Translations under genes and position numbers: made by a program
DNA from: Hirschia sp964352025
GTDB taxonomy: Bacteria; Pseudomonadota; Alphaproteobacteria; Caulobacterales; Hyphomonadaceae
Length of the DNA: 64,000 bases
Reading direction: 5' to 3'
NCBI GenBank assembly: GCA_964352025.1
Contig: CAYGPZ010000015.1
Coordinates: 1 to 64,000, forward strand
Notes under the pieces: generated by a model
Told to the model about the DNA's origin: nothing
The model's input: the letters and a program-made list of their open reading frames with translations, nothing else
Databases searched by the model: none
Shown here: positions 26,793 to 35,349 of the stretch, one piece after another
How the letters are laid out: the number at the start of each line of letters is the position of its first letter
How positions within the stretch are numbered: position 1 is the stretch's first letter

Positions 26793-26828
26793 AAAAAAGC
26801 CGGATAGATTTTTCTATCCGGCTTTTTT
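26793..26828. terminator. Bidirectional intrinsic terminator
   Basis: A perfect 16-bp stem (26793-26808 with 26813-26828, loop TTTT) starts with A6 and ends in T6. It serves both the cold-shock gene and the convergent feoB gene. Confidence 0.93.
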
Positions 26829-26859
26829 TGTGTTGAATTTTAATATTAGATATTTTGAC

Positions 26860-28698
26860 TTAAAGGCCTGCTGCTCTTGCTGCCCAATAAGTCAAACCTG
26901 CAGCGGCATAGGCTAAGCCAAACAGATAGCCTGTCATCATCAATGTCCACTTCCATGAATTGGTTTCACGACGCACAGTAGCCAATGTAGCAAAACACTG
27001 AGGCGCATACACAAACCACGCAAGAAAAGCCAACGCCATTGGAAGCGACCAAGCATTTTGAAGCGCAGCTGTTAGCCCAACGGTGTTCTCCTCCCCGCCT
27101 TCAATCGCATACACAGTACCTAGCACAGATACAGCAACCTCACGCGCTGCCATGCCGGGAATAAGCGATATCACCATTTCAAGGTTAAAACCTATTGGCG
27201 CAAACAATGGCTCAATCACAGACCCTATTTTACCTGCAAATGATGTTCGCAATTCAGGTTCCTCACGTAGAGGGAATGTTACCAATGCCCAAAGCGCAAC
27301 TGATGTCACAAAAATGATTGTTCCTGCACGTTTTAGAAAAGCCCATATTCTTTCCCAAAGCCCCAAAAAGAAATCTCGCGGCTGAGGTAATTTGTATGTT
27401 GGCAATTCCATAATTAAGGGCTGCGATGGCCCCTTTGTTGCGGTCCGCTTCAGGACAAATGACACGATAATCGCGCTAATAATACCTGCCATGTAAAGGC
27501 CAAACATAACGAGGCCCTGCTGGCGTATAGGGCCCCATACAACGTCATTCTTAAAGAATGCGCTGATGATAAGGACATACACTGGAATGCGCGCTGAACA
27601 CGTCATCAGAGGCGCAACTAAAATGGTTGTGAGCCTATCTTTTTCATTTTCAATTGTACGTGCTGCCATAACACCCGGAATGGCACATGCAAACGATGAT
27701 AGAAGCGGTATGAAAGCCCGCCCATTTAGCCCGACTTTCATCATGGCTTCATCCATGACAAATGCAGCACGCGCCATATAACCTGACGCTTCAAGCAATA
27801 GTATAAAGCAAAATAGAATAACGATTTGAGGCAGGAAGACCACGACGGACCCAACACCCGCAATAACCCCATCGACAATTAAGTCCTGAAACAATCCATC
27901 CGGAATAACTGATGCAGCAAGTGAGCCCAAAGCTTCGGCCCCCCACTCGATGACGCCCATAAACGGGGCTGCCCAGCTGAACACCGCCTGAAACATCAAG
28001 AATAAAACGACAAATAATGTCACTATTCCCGCAACTGGGTGCAATACCACTTTATCAATATTTCGCGTGACCTTGTTCATCACGGGCTCAAACAAAATAG
28101 CCTTATTGGCTATAGCACGCGCTTCTGACTGAAGAGATTTCAGATCAGTTTTTTCCGCGCTCGTTACACTATTCTGCGAACCTAAGCTCTTGCTATGCTC
28201 ATCGATTGCCTCAAGCAATGCCTGACGGCCTGATGACCGTGTCGCACGCGTCGGAATAACCGGAACGCCTAGTTCTGTCTGTAATGTAGCGACATCCAAC
28301 TTCACGCCATCACGTTCCGCCAGATCAATCATGTTCAATGCCAGAACAACTGGACGACCAAGCGTCTTCATTTGCAGGACTGTGTGCAAGTGCGTCCGCA
28401 AATGCGCAGCATCGATTACCACAACAAGTGCATCTGGCGCTGCTTCGCCTTCTATGTTTCCGGTAATCGCATCAACGGCGACCTGCTCGTCTATGGATTG
28501 GGCTTCCAACCCATAAATTCCAGGTAAATCCATCAAATCAACGGACAAACCCGCTGGTGTGGTGAAATTCCCTGACCGGGATTCAACCGTCACACCAGCA
28601 TAATTAGCTGTTTTAGCCAAACCGCCAGTTAAACCATTAAAGAGCGTTGTTTTTCCAGAGTTTGGTGCACCAACAAGCGCAAGTTTTAATGATGTCAC
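26860..28698 (-). CDS. feoB: Ferrous iron transporter FeoB
   Basis: Fe(II) uptake permease with an N-terminal G-protein domain, 612 residues. G1 'GAPNSGKT' (10-17), G3 'MDLPGIYGL', G4 'NMID', then a helical linker and a membrane domain with two Gate segments ('PLLSSFACAIPGVMAARTI' and 'SLIPGMAAREVAVSVLGTVYA'). It is shorter than the E. coli protein, as in many alphaproteobacteria, with no C-terminal FeoC-like region. Translation starts at a GTG whose bases overlap the feoA stop (GTGA), so the two are coupled. Confidence 0.95.
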   Translation of the reverse strand: MTSLKLALVGAPNSGKTTLFNGLTGGLAKTANYAGVTVESRSGNFTTPAGLSVDLMDLPGIYGLEAQSIDEQVAVDAITGNIEGEAAPDALVVVIDAAHLRTHLHTVLQMKTLGRPVVLALNMIDLAERDGVKLDVATLQTELGVPVIPTRATRSSGRQALLEAIDEHSKSLGSQNSVTSAEKTDLKSLQSEARAIANKAILFEPVMNKVTRNIDKVVLHPVAGIVTLFVVLFLMFQAVFSWAAPFMGVIEWGAEALGSLAASVIPDGLFQDLIVDGVIAGVGSVVVFLPQIVILFCFILLLEASGYMARAAFVMDEAMMKVGLNGRAFIPLLSSFACAIPGVMAARTIENEKDRLTTILVAPLMTCSARIPVYVLIISAFFKNDVVWGPIRQQGLVMFGLYMAGIISAIIVSFVLKRTATKGPSQPLIMELPTYKLPQPRDFFLGLWERIWAFLKRAGTIIFVTSVALWALVTFPLREEPELRTSFAGKIGSVIEPLFAPIGFNLEMVISLIPGMAAREVAVSVLGTVYAIEGGEENTVGLTAALQNAWSLPMALAFLAWFVYAPQCFATLATVRRETNSWKWTLMMTGYLFGLAYAAAGLTYWAARAAGL

Positions 28699-28949
28699 GC
28701 TGTTGCTACCTTATTCGATGGAATTATCTCGATAAGAGCAGCTTCGCCTTTGCGAAGTGCAATAATCGTCCGGTTCAATCGATAAGATAAGGGCGTACCG
28801 CCAAAAAAGCCGGTGTGTAGAAGCTCGACTTCGTCACCTTCTGCAAAACCAATTTCACGTAATTTTGCTACAGTTAATCTTCCGGCGTCTTCCGATGAAA
28901 ATCCGGAAACACGCGCGACAGACCCTTTTTTAAGTTGATCTAGCTTCAT
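28695..28949 (-). CDS. feoA: Ferrous iron transport accessory protein FeoA
   Basis: 84-residue SH3-like protein required with FeoB. It has 'LTVAKLREIGFAEGDEVELLHTGFFGGTPLSYRL', the family core. GGAG lies eight bases before the ATG at 28949. Four-base overlap with feoB. Iron-responsive control by Irr or Fur is expected from known biology, but I could not identify a binding site in the short upstream region. Confidence 0.93.
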   Translation of the reverse strand: MKLDQLKKGSVARVSGFSSEDAGRLTVAKLREIGFAEGDEVELLHTGFFGGTPLSYRLNRTIIALRKGEAALIEIIPSNKVATA

Positions 28950-29028
28950 CTACAATACTCCAGCTTGCCAACCAGATATATTGAGAATGCCTTGCAAAAA
29001 CAAGCCCTATGTCATCTTTGTTATCGAA

Positions 29029-29943
29029 CTAATTAGAATGATTATTTTTAAACCATTCAACGGTATCTTCAGCACCGGTCACAAGATCAAATTTAGGAGA
29101 CCAATCTAGTCCCGCAGCTTTGGTTTTTTCCATATCTGCAACGATCAATGGTGGCTCATAAGCTGGAGCTTGACGCGCACCTATCTTCACCAATTCAGGC
29201 CGTCCAACAGCATCCGCCAGTGCACCGATAACATCTTTTACACGGACAGCTTGTCCGGTGGCGATATTGTAATCACCAATAAGGTTGCTATCGGCCAAAG
29301 CAGCCAATCCTCTACCTGCATCAGCACAGTGAATATAATCTCTCAACTGCATGCCGTGGGAGCATAGTGCTTCATCGCCTCGTAAAAGCGAGAGGACAAC
29401 GTCTGCGCCTAATCGACTTGGATGTTCACCAGGGCCATAAACGAAGAAAATGCGTCCCCAACCAAACTCAACATCATTGACTGAGCAATAGCCTTTCAGA
29501 GCATGAAATACTCCAAGCTTACATCCGCCATAGTATGAGTTGGGGGTTAGCGGTGTAACATCTTCCTTACAAAGTCCGCTAGCCCAGTCATATTCAGCAC
29601 AGCTTCCTGTCATGACAATACGTTTACCGCCAGCCTCAACGAAGGCTTGTGCAAGGTTTAGGCTGGAATGAAGCCAGTTTATATTGTCCGGAGCGGTCCA
29701 GATTCCACTTACTGCTGCGCGCCACGCTAGGTGAAGCAAATGAGTTGCTTTTGCCTCAGCCACAACTGCCCGCATTTGCTCAACATTTGTCAGATCACAC
29801 TGAACAAATTGAACACCATCCTGATCGTTTTCAATGGGGCGACTCGTTAGAGCAACAACTTCATATCCGCGCGCAACCAAATCCGGCAGCGTGTTGCGAC
29901 CAACAAAACCTGTTGCACCAGTCACAAGTATACGTTTTCCCAT
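29029..29943 (-). CDS. NAD-dependent epimerase/dehydratase (sugar-nucleotide reductase, extended SDR)
   Basis: 304 residues. NAD(P)-binding 'ILVTGATGFVGRNTLPDL' at the N-terminus, catalytic 'YYGGCKLG' (YxxxK) and a C-terminal sugar-binding part ('GRIFFVYGPGEHPSRLGADVV', 'QLRDYIHCADAGRGL'). It follows an RmlC-type epimerase and lies beside CDP-glucose genes, so I infer it reduces or epimerises a CDP-4-keto-6-deoxyhexose, in the manner of CDP-paratose/abequose synthases or the reductase of 6-deoxy-altrose synthesis. GGAGAG precedes the ATG. The exact product is not readable. Confidence 0.85.
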   Translation of the reverse strand: MGKRILVTGATGFVGRNTLPDLVARGYEVVALTSRPIENDQDGVQFVQCDLTNVEQMRAVVAEAKATHLLHLAWRAAVSGIWTAPDNINWLHSSLNLAQAFVEAGGKRIVMTGSCAEYDWASGLCKEDVTPLTPNSYYGGCKLGVFHALKGYCSVNDVEFGWGRIFFVYGPGEHPSRLGADVVLSLLRGDEALCSHGMQLRDYIHCADAGRGLAALADSNLIGDYNIATGQAVRVKDVIGALADAVGRPELVKIGARQAPAYEPPLIVADMEKTKAAGLDWSPKFDLVTGAEDTVEWFKNNHSN

Positions 29944-29992
29944 CGAAAACTCTCCAGAAAAAATGGAATCAAACCTAAAAAAAGCTAATGCC

Positions 29993-30523
29993 TTATTTTA
30001 TGATTTTTGGCCAGTTCTGGTCTTTCTCTGAAACGCAAAGAATTGGTGCTGGCCATTCAATGCCCACTGCCGGGTCATCATAGCGCACACCGCGCTCAGC
30101 TGATGCTGTGTATACGTGCGATGTTTGGTAGAAAAGTTCGGCACCATCTGTCAGGGTCAAATAACCATGTGCAAATACAGGTGGCACGAGCAAAGCACGT
30201 CTGTTTTCCGCTGTAAGCTCTACCCCTATCCATTTTAGGTAGGTTGGGCTCTCTGGACGCATATCAACGATCACGTCATATACTGATCCACTTACACAGC
30301 GCACCAACTTAGCTTCAGGAGCTGTTTCTATTTGGTAGTGCATTCCACGAAGCGTGCCTTTTTCGGCATTTCCTGACATGTTCGCTTGAACCATGTCATA
30401 ATTGGCTCCGATTTCAGCAAACTCTTCTTTACAGTATGCACGCGCGAAATATCCACGTTCATCTGCAAAAGACTCTTGCTCAACAATATAAGCGTCTTTC
30501 AAACCCGTTTCGATAAATTTCAC
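29993..30523 (-). CDS. RmlC-family sugar-nucleotide 3,5-epimerase
   Basis: 176-residue cupin-fold epimerase from the GTG at 30523, which has GGAG eight bases upstream (the frame opens at a TTG at 30550 without one). Family motifs: 'ERGYFARAYCKEEFAE', 'GTLRGMHYQ' with the catalytic His, 'LVRCVSGSVYDVIVDMR' and 'VPPVFAHGYLTL'. In rhamnose synthesis it acts on dTDP-4-keto-6-deoxyglucose. Here neither rmlA, rmlB nor rmlD is visible while CDP-glucose genes are, so a CDP-linked substrate is more likely. Confidence 0.85.
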   Translation of the reverse strand: MKFIETGLKDAYIVEQESFADERGYFARAYCKEEFAEIGANYDMVQANMSGNAEKGTLRGMHYQIETAPEAKLVRCVSGSVYDVIVDMRPESPTYLKWIGVELTAENRRALLVPPVFAHGYLTLTDGAELFYQTSHVYTASAERGVRYDDPAVGIEWPAPILCVSEKDQNWPKIIK

Positions 30524-30685
30524 GGTCTCAACTCCAAAATAATAAAACAAATAGGTGGTCTATTGAACATTTCTGAATGTCCCATCAATAAACACTCACA
30601 AATCAGCAAAAAACTGTAACGCAATTTAAATACCAATTTGCGATAGGAACTCGTATTGGAATATTCTATTCGCCCTGGGTGGCGC

Positions 30686-30704
30686 GCTCGTATATATAAC
30701 GAGC
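30686..30704. promoter_or_regulatory. Palindrome upstream of the flavoprotein gene
   Basis: GCTCGT and ACGAGC, six bases each with a seven-base A/T centre, end 16 bases before the ATG at 30720. It could be an operator or a leader hairpin next to the ribosome site GAGGG. Confidence 0.4.
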
Positions 30705-30719
30705 AATGAGGGAAACATT

Positions 30720-32030
30720 ATGAAAGATCTTGGCATTCGGATTCTTGGTGCAGGTTGTGCTGGATTGGGAGCGTCCTACGAACTCAACAATCAGGGTGTA
30801 AAACCCGTCATTTATGAAGCACATGAACATGCAGGTGGTCACACCTTTAGCCACGTTTTCGATGACGGCTTTATCTTTGATGAAGGCCCTCACGTCTCAT
30901 TTACGAAAAATGAGCGGATCAAAAACCTGTTTGCCGAAAGCTGTGGACAGAAATTCAATGCTTTCGAATCCAGTGTAAACAACTATTGGCAAGGCCATTG
31001 GATTAAGCACCCAGCACAGGTCAACCTTCACGGCTTGCCAGATGACTTGGTGGTTGATTGTATCAAAGACTTCATTCATGCTCAAAACAATGAATATGGC
31101 GAAATCAACGATTACCAAGATTGGCTGTTGGCTGCGTTTGGACCTACATTCGCCAACACCTTCCCTGGTCAATACACAAAAAAATACCACACGACAGAAG
31201 CAAAGAACCTGACAACTGACTGGTTAGGCCCTCGCCTATACCAACCAGACATTTCAGAAGTTCTGCACGGTGCGCTTTCCAAAGAAACAAAGGATGTTCA
31301 CTACATCCCTGAATTCCGTTACCCAACAAATGGTGGTTTCGTTTCATATTTGGATATGTTCACCAAAAATGCTGAGATAAACACAGGACACCGTGTCACT
31401 GAAATCGACATGGAAAAGAAAAAGCTGACTTTCTCTCACGGTGCAGAAGCTGATTTTGAGAAACTCATCTCTTCCATCCCGCTTCCGTCTCTTATTCCTT
31501 TAATCAAAAACGCACCAAAGGAAGTTCTGGAAGCATCTCAACTTCTATCTTGTTCTCAAGTTGCGCTTATCAACATTGGCCTAAACCGATCTGATATTAG
31601 TGATGCGAACTGGACGTATTTCTATGATGACGACATCATTTTCTCACGTTTGAGCTTCCCACACACATTCTCATCACATGTCGCTCCAGATGGTTGTGGT
31701 TCCATTCAGGCTGAAATCTATTTCTCTGACAAATGGAAACCGATGACCGGCACGCTTGAAGACCTTATCGAGCCAACAATCGAAGGTTTGATGAAATGTG
31801 GTCTCATTAAAAACCGCGAAGAAATCATCCACAAAAGTACGTTATATGCACCGTGGGGAAATGTTATCTTCGATCAAGACCGTCCAAAATGTCTAAAGAT
31901 CGTTCATGACTACCTAAAAGAGATTGGTATTGCTTATTGTGGTCGCTTTGGTGACTGGGCGTATATCTGGACGGATGAGTCTTTCATCTCCGGAGAACGC
32001 GCAGCAAACATGCTCGTAAATTACAGCTAA
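30720..32030 (+). CDS. FAD-dependent flavoprotein, UDP-galactopyranose-mutase-like
   Basis: 436 residues. FAD-binding 'IRILGAGCAGLGASYELNNQG' at the N-terminus, then 'EHAGGHTFSH' and 'FDEGPHVSF', the second flavin contact seen in UDP-galactopyranose mutase and protoporphyrinogen-oxidase-like proteins. The segment 'HWIKHPAQVNLHGLP' recalls the 'YPVQNNLYALP' region of mutases. The C-terminus has 'GRFGDWAYIWTDESFISGERAA'. In a polysaccharide locus the likely job is ring contraction or oxidation of a sugar nucleotide. It has its own terminator. Confidence 0.75.
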   Translation: MKDLGIRILGAGCAGLGASYELNNQGVKPVIYEAHEHAGGHTFSHVFDDGFIFDEGPHVSFTKNERIKNLFAESCGQKFNAFESSVNNYWQGHWIKHPAQVNLHGLPDDLVVDCIKDFIHAQNNEYGEINDYQDWLLAAFGPTFANTFPGQYTKKYHTTEAKNLTTDWLGPRLYQPDISEVLHGALSKETKDVHYIPEFRYPTNGGFVSYLDMFTKNAEINTGHRVTEIDMEKKKLTFSHGAEADFEKLISSIPLPSLIPLIKNAPKEVLEASQLLSCSQVALINIGLNRSDISDANWTYFYDDDIIFSRLSFPHTFSSHVAPDGCGSIQAEIYFSDKWKPMTGTLEDLIEPTIEGLMKCGLIKNREEIIHKSTLYAPWGNVIFDQDRPKCLKIVHDYLKEIGIAYCGRFGDWAYIWTDESFISGERAANMLVNYS

Positions 32031-32053
32031 ACCTAATTTAGCTCTTCAATTTC

Positions 32054-32092
32054 AAAGCCCTCTGCTCTTCATCGTCAGCAGAGGGCTTTTTT
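32054..32092 (+). terminator. Intrinsic terminator after the flavoprotein gene
   Basis: A 13-bp perfect stem (32054-32066 with 32077-32089) followed by a T run. It ends the flavoprotein transcript, so the downstream CDP-glucose genes need their own promoter within 32093-32248. Confidence 0.9.
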
Positions 32093-32248
32093 ATTATTTA
32101 TGCCGTCAGAATATGATAATATAAACCTCTAATTTCGCGATATATTTGGGTGAGATAGCAAACTTTCAATCGTTTATTTTGACTCTTTTTAAGGCAATTT
32201 GCGCTACCCATCATCGCAGCAAGCTTTTACTAGGTGAGAAGATTTCAA

Positions 32249-33304
32249 ATGTTTGATTATGTGAAAGGCCGCCGTGTTCTCGTAACTGGGCACACAGGAT
32301 TTTGTGGCTCTTGGCTTTCTTTGTGGCTAAACAGCCTAGGTGCCCAAGTGCACGGCTTATCAAAAGTTCCTTACACAACACCAAACCTTCACTCCATGCT
32401 GGATATTTGGAATGAAGATAACTCCTTTATTGGAGATATTGGGTTTTCAGGTGTTACCAAACCTGTGTTCGACAAAGTCCAGCCTGAAATCGTCTTCCAC
32501 TTGGCAGCGCAACCTATTGTGCGTCAGTCTTATACCGACCCGATCGAGAATTATCGCAGCAATGTCATGGGAACGGCTGAAGTTCTTCAGTCTATTCACG
32601 AGACCCAAAGCGTTAAGGCATCTGTTCTCGTAACAACAGATAAAGTCTACCATAATCGCGAGTGGATTCATCCATATCGTGAGACCGATAGACTCGGTGG
32701 AAAAGACCCATACAGCGCCTCAAAAGCAGCATGTGAACTCGTTATTTCAAGCTATTGCGACACAATCCTTGATGCAGACCGTGTTCTGTGCGCAAGCGCG
32801 CGCGGCGGAAACATTATCGGCGGCGGAGACTGGTCCACTGACAGACTAATTCCAGATATTGTAGAAGCATTAGCATCTGATGGAACGCTCGTTATAAGAA
32901 ACCCAGCGGCCACCCGCCCTTGGCAGCACGTTCTAGCATTGTGTCACGGCTATATCCAATTGGGTGAAGCTTTATTCAATGGTGACAAATCCAAAGCGGG
33001 AAGCTGGAATTTTGGTCCTATAGATGAAACCTCTGTCACAACGCTTCAAATTGTTGATGCCTTTGGTAAATATTGGGCACGTCCAAACGTCGATATCCAA
33101 GGTTCGCCACTGCACGAAGCACAGCGCTTAGCTCTAGATAGCTCCAAAGCACGAATAGATCTGAATTGGTCCCCTTCTTGGTCAACAGAGCAAGGTATAG
33201 CCGAAACTGTCTCTTGGTATAAAGCGCATCAAGCAAATGAAGACATGCTGGCCTACAGCAAAAAACAAATTCAAGCGTATGAGAACATTCTCTCACAACA
33301 ATAA
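32249..33304 (+). CDS. rfbG: CDP-glucose 4,6-dehydratase
   Basis: Converts CDP-glucose to CDP-4-keto-6-deoxyglucose. 351 residues from the ATG at 32249, which has AGGTGAGAAG upstream (the frame opens at a GTG at 32234). The signature 'VLVTGHTGFCGSWLSLWLNSLGA' is that of RfbG, with Cys where Lys is usual in 'GFKGSW'. Also 'HLAAQPIVRQSY', 'TTDKVYHN' and catalytic 'YSASKAACE'. The cytidylyltransferase follows. No RfbH-type 3-dehydrase is present, so the product stays 6-deoxy rather than 3,6-dideoxy as far as this window shows. Confidence 0.92.
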   Translation: MFDYVKGRRVLVTGHTGFCGSWLSLWLNSLGAQVHGLSKVPYTTPNLHSMLDIWNEDNSFIGDIGFSGVTKPVFDKVQPEIVFHLAAQPIVRQSYTDPIENYRSNVMGTAEVLQSIHETQSVKASVLVTTDKVYHNREWIHPYRETDRLGGKDPYSASKAACELVISSYCDTILDADRVLCASARGGNIIGGGDWSTDRLIPDIVEALASDGTLVIRNPAATRPWQHVLALCHGYIQLGEALFNGDKSKAGSWNFGPIDETSVTTLQIVDAFGKYWARPNVDIQGSPLHEAQRLALDSSKARIDLNWSPSWSTEQGIAETVSWYKAHQANEDMLAYSKKQIQAYENILSQQ

Positions 33305-33319
33305 AATTAACTAACCTAA

Positions 33320-33344
33320 AGTGGGGCAGCCTGCCCCACTCTTT
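33320..33344 (+). terminator. Hairpin between rfbG and rfbF (weak terminator or attenuator)
   Basis: AGTGGGGCA and TGCCCCACT form a very G+C-rich perfect stem of nine pairs with a three-base loop, followed by only CTTT. The weak T run suggests partial termination or mRNA end-protection inside the operon. Confidence 0.55.
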
Positions 33345-33439
33345 GATGCACTAAACTGGCAAGCTTATTGCTTAATAGATGATCAAAGACCGAAATTGCA
33401 CACTGCCCCTTTCAATCTTTGCAAATAGAGATATTTAAA

Positions 33440-34210
33440 ATGAAAGTCGTAATTCTTGCCGGTGGATACGGAACAAGATTATCTGAAGAAACATCAATCC
33501 GCCCAAAACCTATGGTCGAAGTTGGCGGTAAACCAATTATCTGGCACATCATGCATTGCTATGCCAAATATGGTCACAAAGATTTTGTGATCCTTGCAGG
33601 TTATAAAGCGGAATTCATCCGTAATTACTTCTTGAATTACCACCGTCAAAATTCTGATTTCACAATCAACACTGGTACTGGTGAAATCTCATGGAGCAGA
33701 TCTGACCTTGAAGACTGGAACGTAACCGTTCTAGATACAGGTCTAGAAACAATGACAGCTGGTCGTGTAAAACGTGCACGTGACGTTATCGGTGACGAAC
33801 CATTCTTCCTAACTTACGGAGATGGTGTGACTGACTTGAACATTGATGACCTTCTTAAATTCCACAAAGAACAGAACAACCTTCTAACGCTTACTGCTGT
33901 AACTCAGCCTGGCCGTTTTGGTGCTCTTGGTCTTTCTGACGACAACAAGCAAGTAACAGCCTTTAAAGAAAAAGCTGCTGATGGCGGCGGTCTTATTAAT
34001 GGTGGCTTCTTTGTCGTTGAACCTGAGCTTTACGACATGATTGATGGCGATTCTACTGTTTGGGAAGAAGGTCCAGTCGATAAGGTTGTAGATATGAAAC
34101 GCTTAGGTTCTTTCCACCACCGAGGCTTCTGGCAGAACATGGACACACTTCAAGAAAAAAACAAACTTGAAAAACTATGGGCTTCAGGAAACGCGCCCTG
34201 GAAACCATAA
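33440..34210 (+). CDS. rfbF: Glucose-1-phosphate cytidylyltransferase
   Basis: Makes CDP-glucose from CTP and glucose 1-phosphate. 256 residues from the ATG at 33440, matching the family's 257; a TTG at 33419 is the frame opening. Nucleotide-binding 'VILAGGYGTRLSEETSIRPKPM' is intact, followed by 'PIIWHIMHCYAKYGHKDFVILAGYKAEFIRNYF' and 'FFLTYGDGVTDLNI', highly characteristic of RfbF/DdhA. The preceding dehydratase uses its product. Functions in the cytoplasm for surface-polysaccharide assembly. Confidence 0.95.
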   Translation: MKVVILAGGYGTRLSEETSIRPKPMVEVGGKPIIWHIMHCYAKYGHKDFVILAGYKAEFIRNYFLNYHRQNSDFTINTGTGEISWSRSDLEDWNVTVLDTGLETMTAGRVKRARDVIGDEPFFLTYGDGVTDLNIDDLLKFHKEQNNLLTLTAVTQPGRFGALGLSDDNKQVTAFKEKAADGGGLINGGFFVVEPELYDMIDGDSTVWEEGPVDKVVDMKRLGSFHHRGFWQNMDTLQEKNKLEKLWASGNAPWKP

Positions 34211-34347
34211 GCCGATAAATTCAACACCTGACATGCTATATATCTAGCGTGTCAGGTGTATTCAGACTGCTTGCTACTAAAACAAATTCCAGACGTTAGA
34301 AATCACGTCAACCTTTCACAGCATTGAACGAAAGAAATTGGATTAAA

Positions 34348-35319
34348 ATGACAAACGCAACTACCAACAATACAGATCACCCGTTGGTCGCTATTATTAC
34401 ACCCGTATATAATGGCGGAAAGTTTCTCGAAGAAACAATGGAGTGCGTCCAAAACCAAACCTATCCAAATATCGTACATGTTGTTCTGGATAATTGCTCA
34501 AAAGATAACACTGCTGAGATAATCGAAAAGTACAAAGACTCTAAAATTCCTGTATTGCCGTACAAGAATGAAGACGTTCTACCTATCGTACCTAACTGGA
34601 ATGCAGCGTTCGGTCACACGCCGAAAGATGCGAAGTACATCCGTCTATTGTGTGCAGACGACACGATGAAACCGGACTTTATTGAAAAAACTGTCGCAGT
34701 TGCTGAAAAAGATGAAGATATTTCTGCTGTATGTTCGCTAATTACCAAAAACGACGACTCTGTTGAATTCAGTTGGCCCGATCAAGAAGTCATGGACGGT
34801 GACGAAGTTATTCGCCGTTTCTTCAAAGCTGAAATTGGTTTTTTCGCAGTGCACTCGCTCATGCGAGCAGACGTTCTGGAACTAAGAACGCCTTTCCTTA
34901 ATGCTTCCTACACTGGTTTTGATTTTGAAGTATTCCTAGCCATTCTCAAAGGTAAGAAAATGGGAATGATCCATGAAGAACTCGGTTGGGTTCGTATCCA
35001 TGGTGAATCTCAGACTTCTACAGTCATGCTGTCTAAGAACACTCACTTTGCTGATTGGTACTCGACTTTATACGATCACGGCAAAGACGTGTTCAGTGAA
35101 GAAGAATTCAAGCGTGTCGCAAAACGTTATGAACGCTACTATTTAGGTAAGTGTCGTGGCTGGCAACGCACGGGTGCCGATGAGATCGTGAAATTCCACA
35201 AAGATCGCATCGCCGAAGTTCGCTCTCCCGTAACAATGTGGGACGAAGTAGATTCATTGGTACACGGTGCAATGGTCAAAATTGGTGCGCGTCCCGGATG
35301 GACAGGCTGGCCAAACTAG
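34348..35319 (+). CDS. Glycosyltransferase family 2 (paralogue of the gene at 38063)
   Basis: 323 residues from the ATG at 34348 (GGA six bases upstream). 'LVAIITPVYNGGKFLEETMECVQ', 'NIVHVVLDNCSKDNTAEII' and 'YIRLLCADDTMKPDFIEK' give the GT-A fold with its metal-binding acidic motif. It closely resembles the gene at 38063 over the whole length ('GGKFLEETMECVQNQTYPNI' versus 'GGKYLRETMECVQAQTYPNI'; 'IGARPGWTGWPN' versus 'LKIRPKWLPYPW' at the ends), so the two arose by duplication and probably add related sugars. Confidence 0.88.
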   Translation: MTNATTNNTDHPLVAIITPVYNGGKFLEETMECVQNQTYPNIVHVVLDNCSKDNTAEIIEKYKDSKIPVLPYKNEDVLPIVPNWNAAFGHTPKDAKYIRLLCADDTMKPDFIEKTVAVAEKDEDISAVCSLITKNDDSVEFSWPDQEVMDGDEVIRRFFKAEIGFFAVHSLMRADVLELRTPFLNASYTGFDFEVFLAILKGKKMGMIHEELGWVRIHGESQTSTVMLSKNTHFADWYSTLYDHGKDVFSEEEFKRVAKRYERYYLGKCRGWQRTGADEIVKFHKDRIAEVRSPVTMWDEVDSLVHGAMVKIGARPGWTGWPN

Positions 35320-35349
35320 AGCCTACAAGGCTGGTAAAAGGTACCGAAA

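Noticed and set aside
30524..30550. TTG start for the RmlC-type epimerase
   Set aside because: The GTG at 30523 has GGAG at ideal distance, and the nine extra residues do not resemble the family N-terminus.
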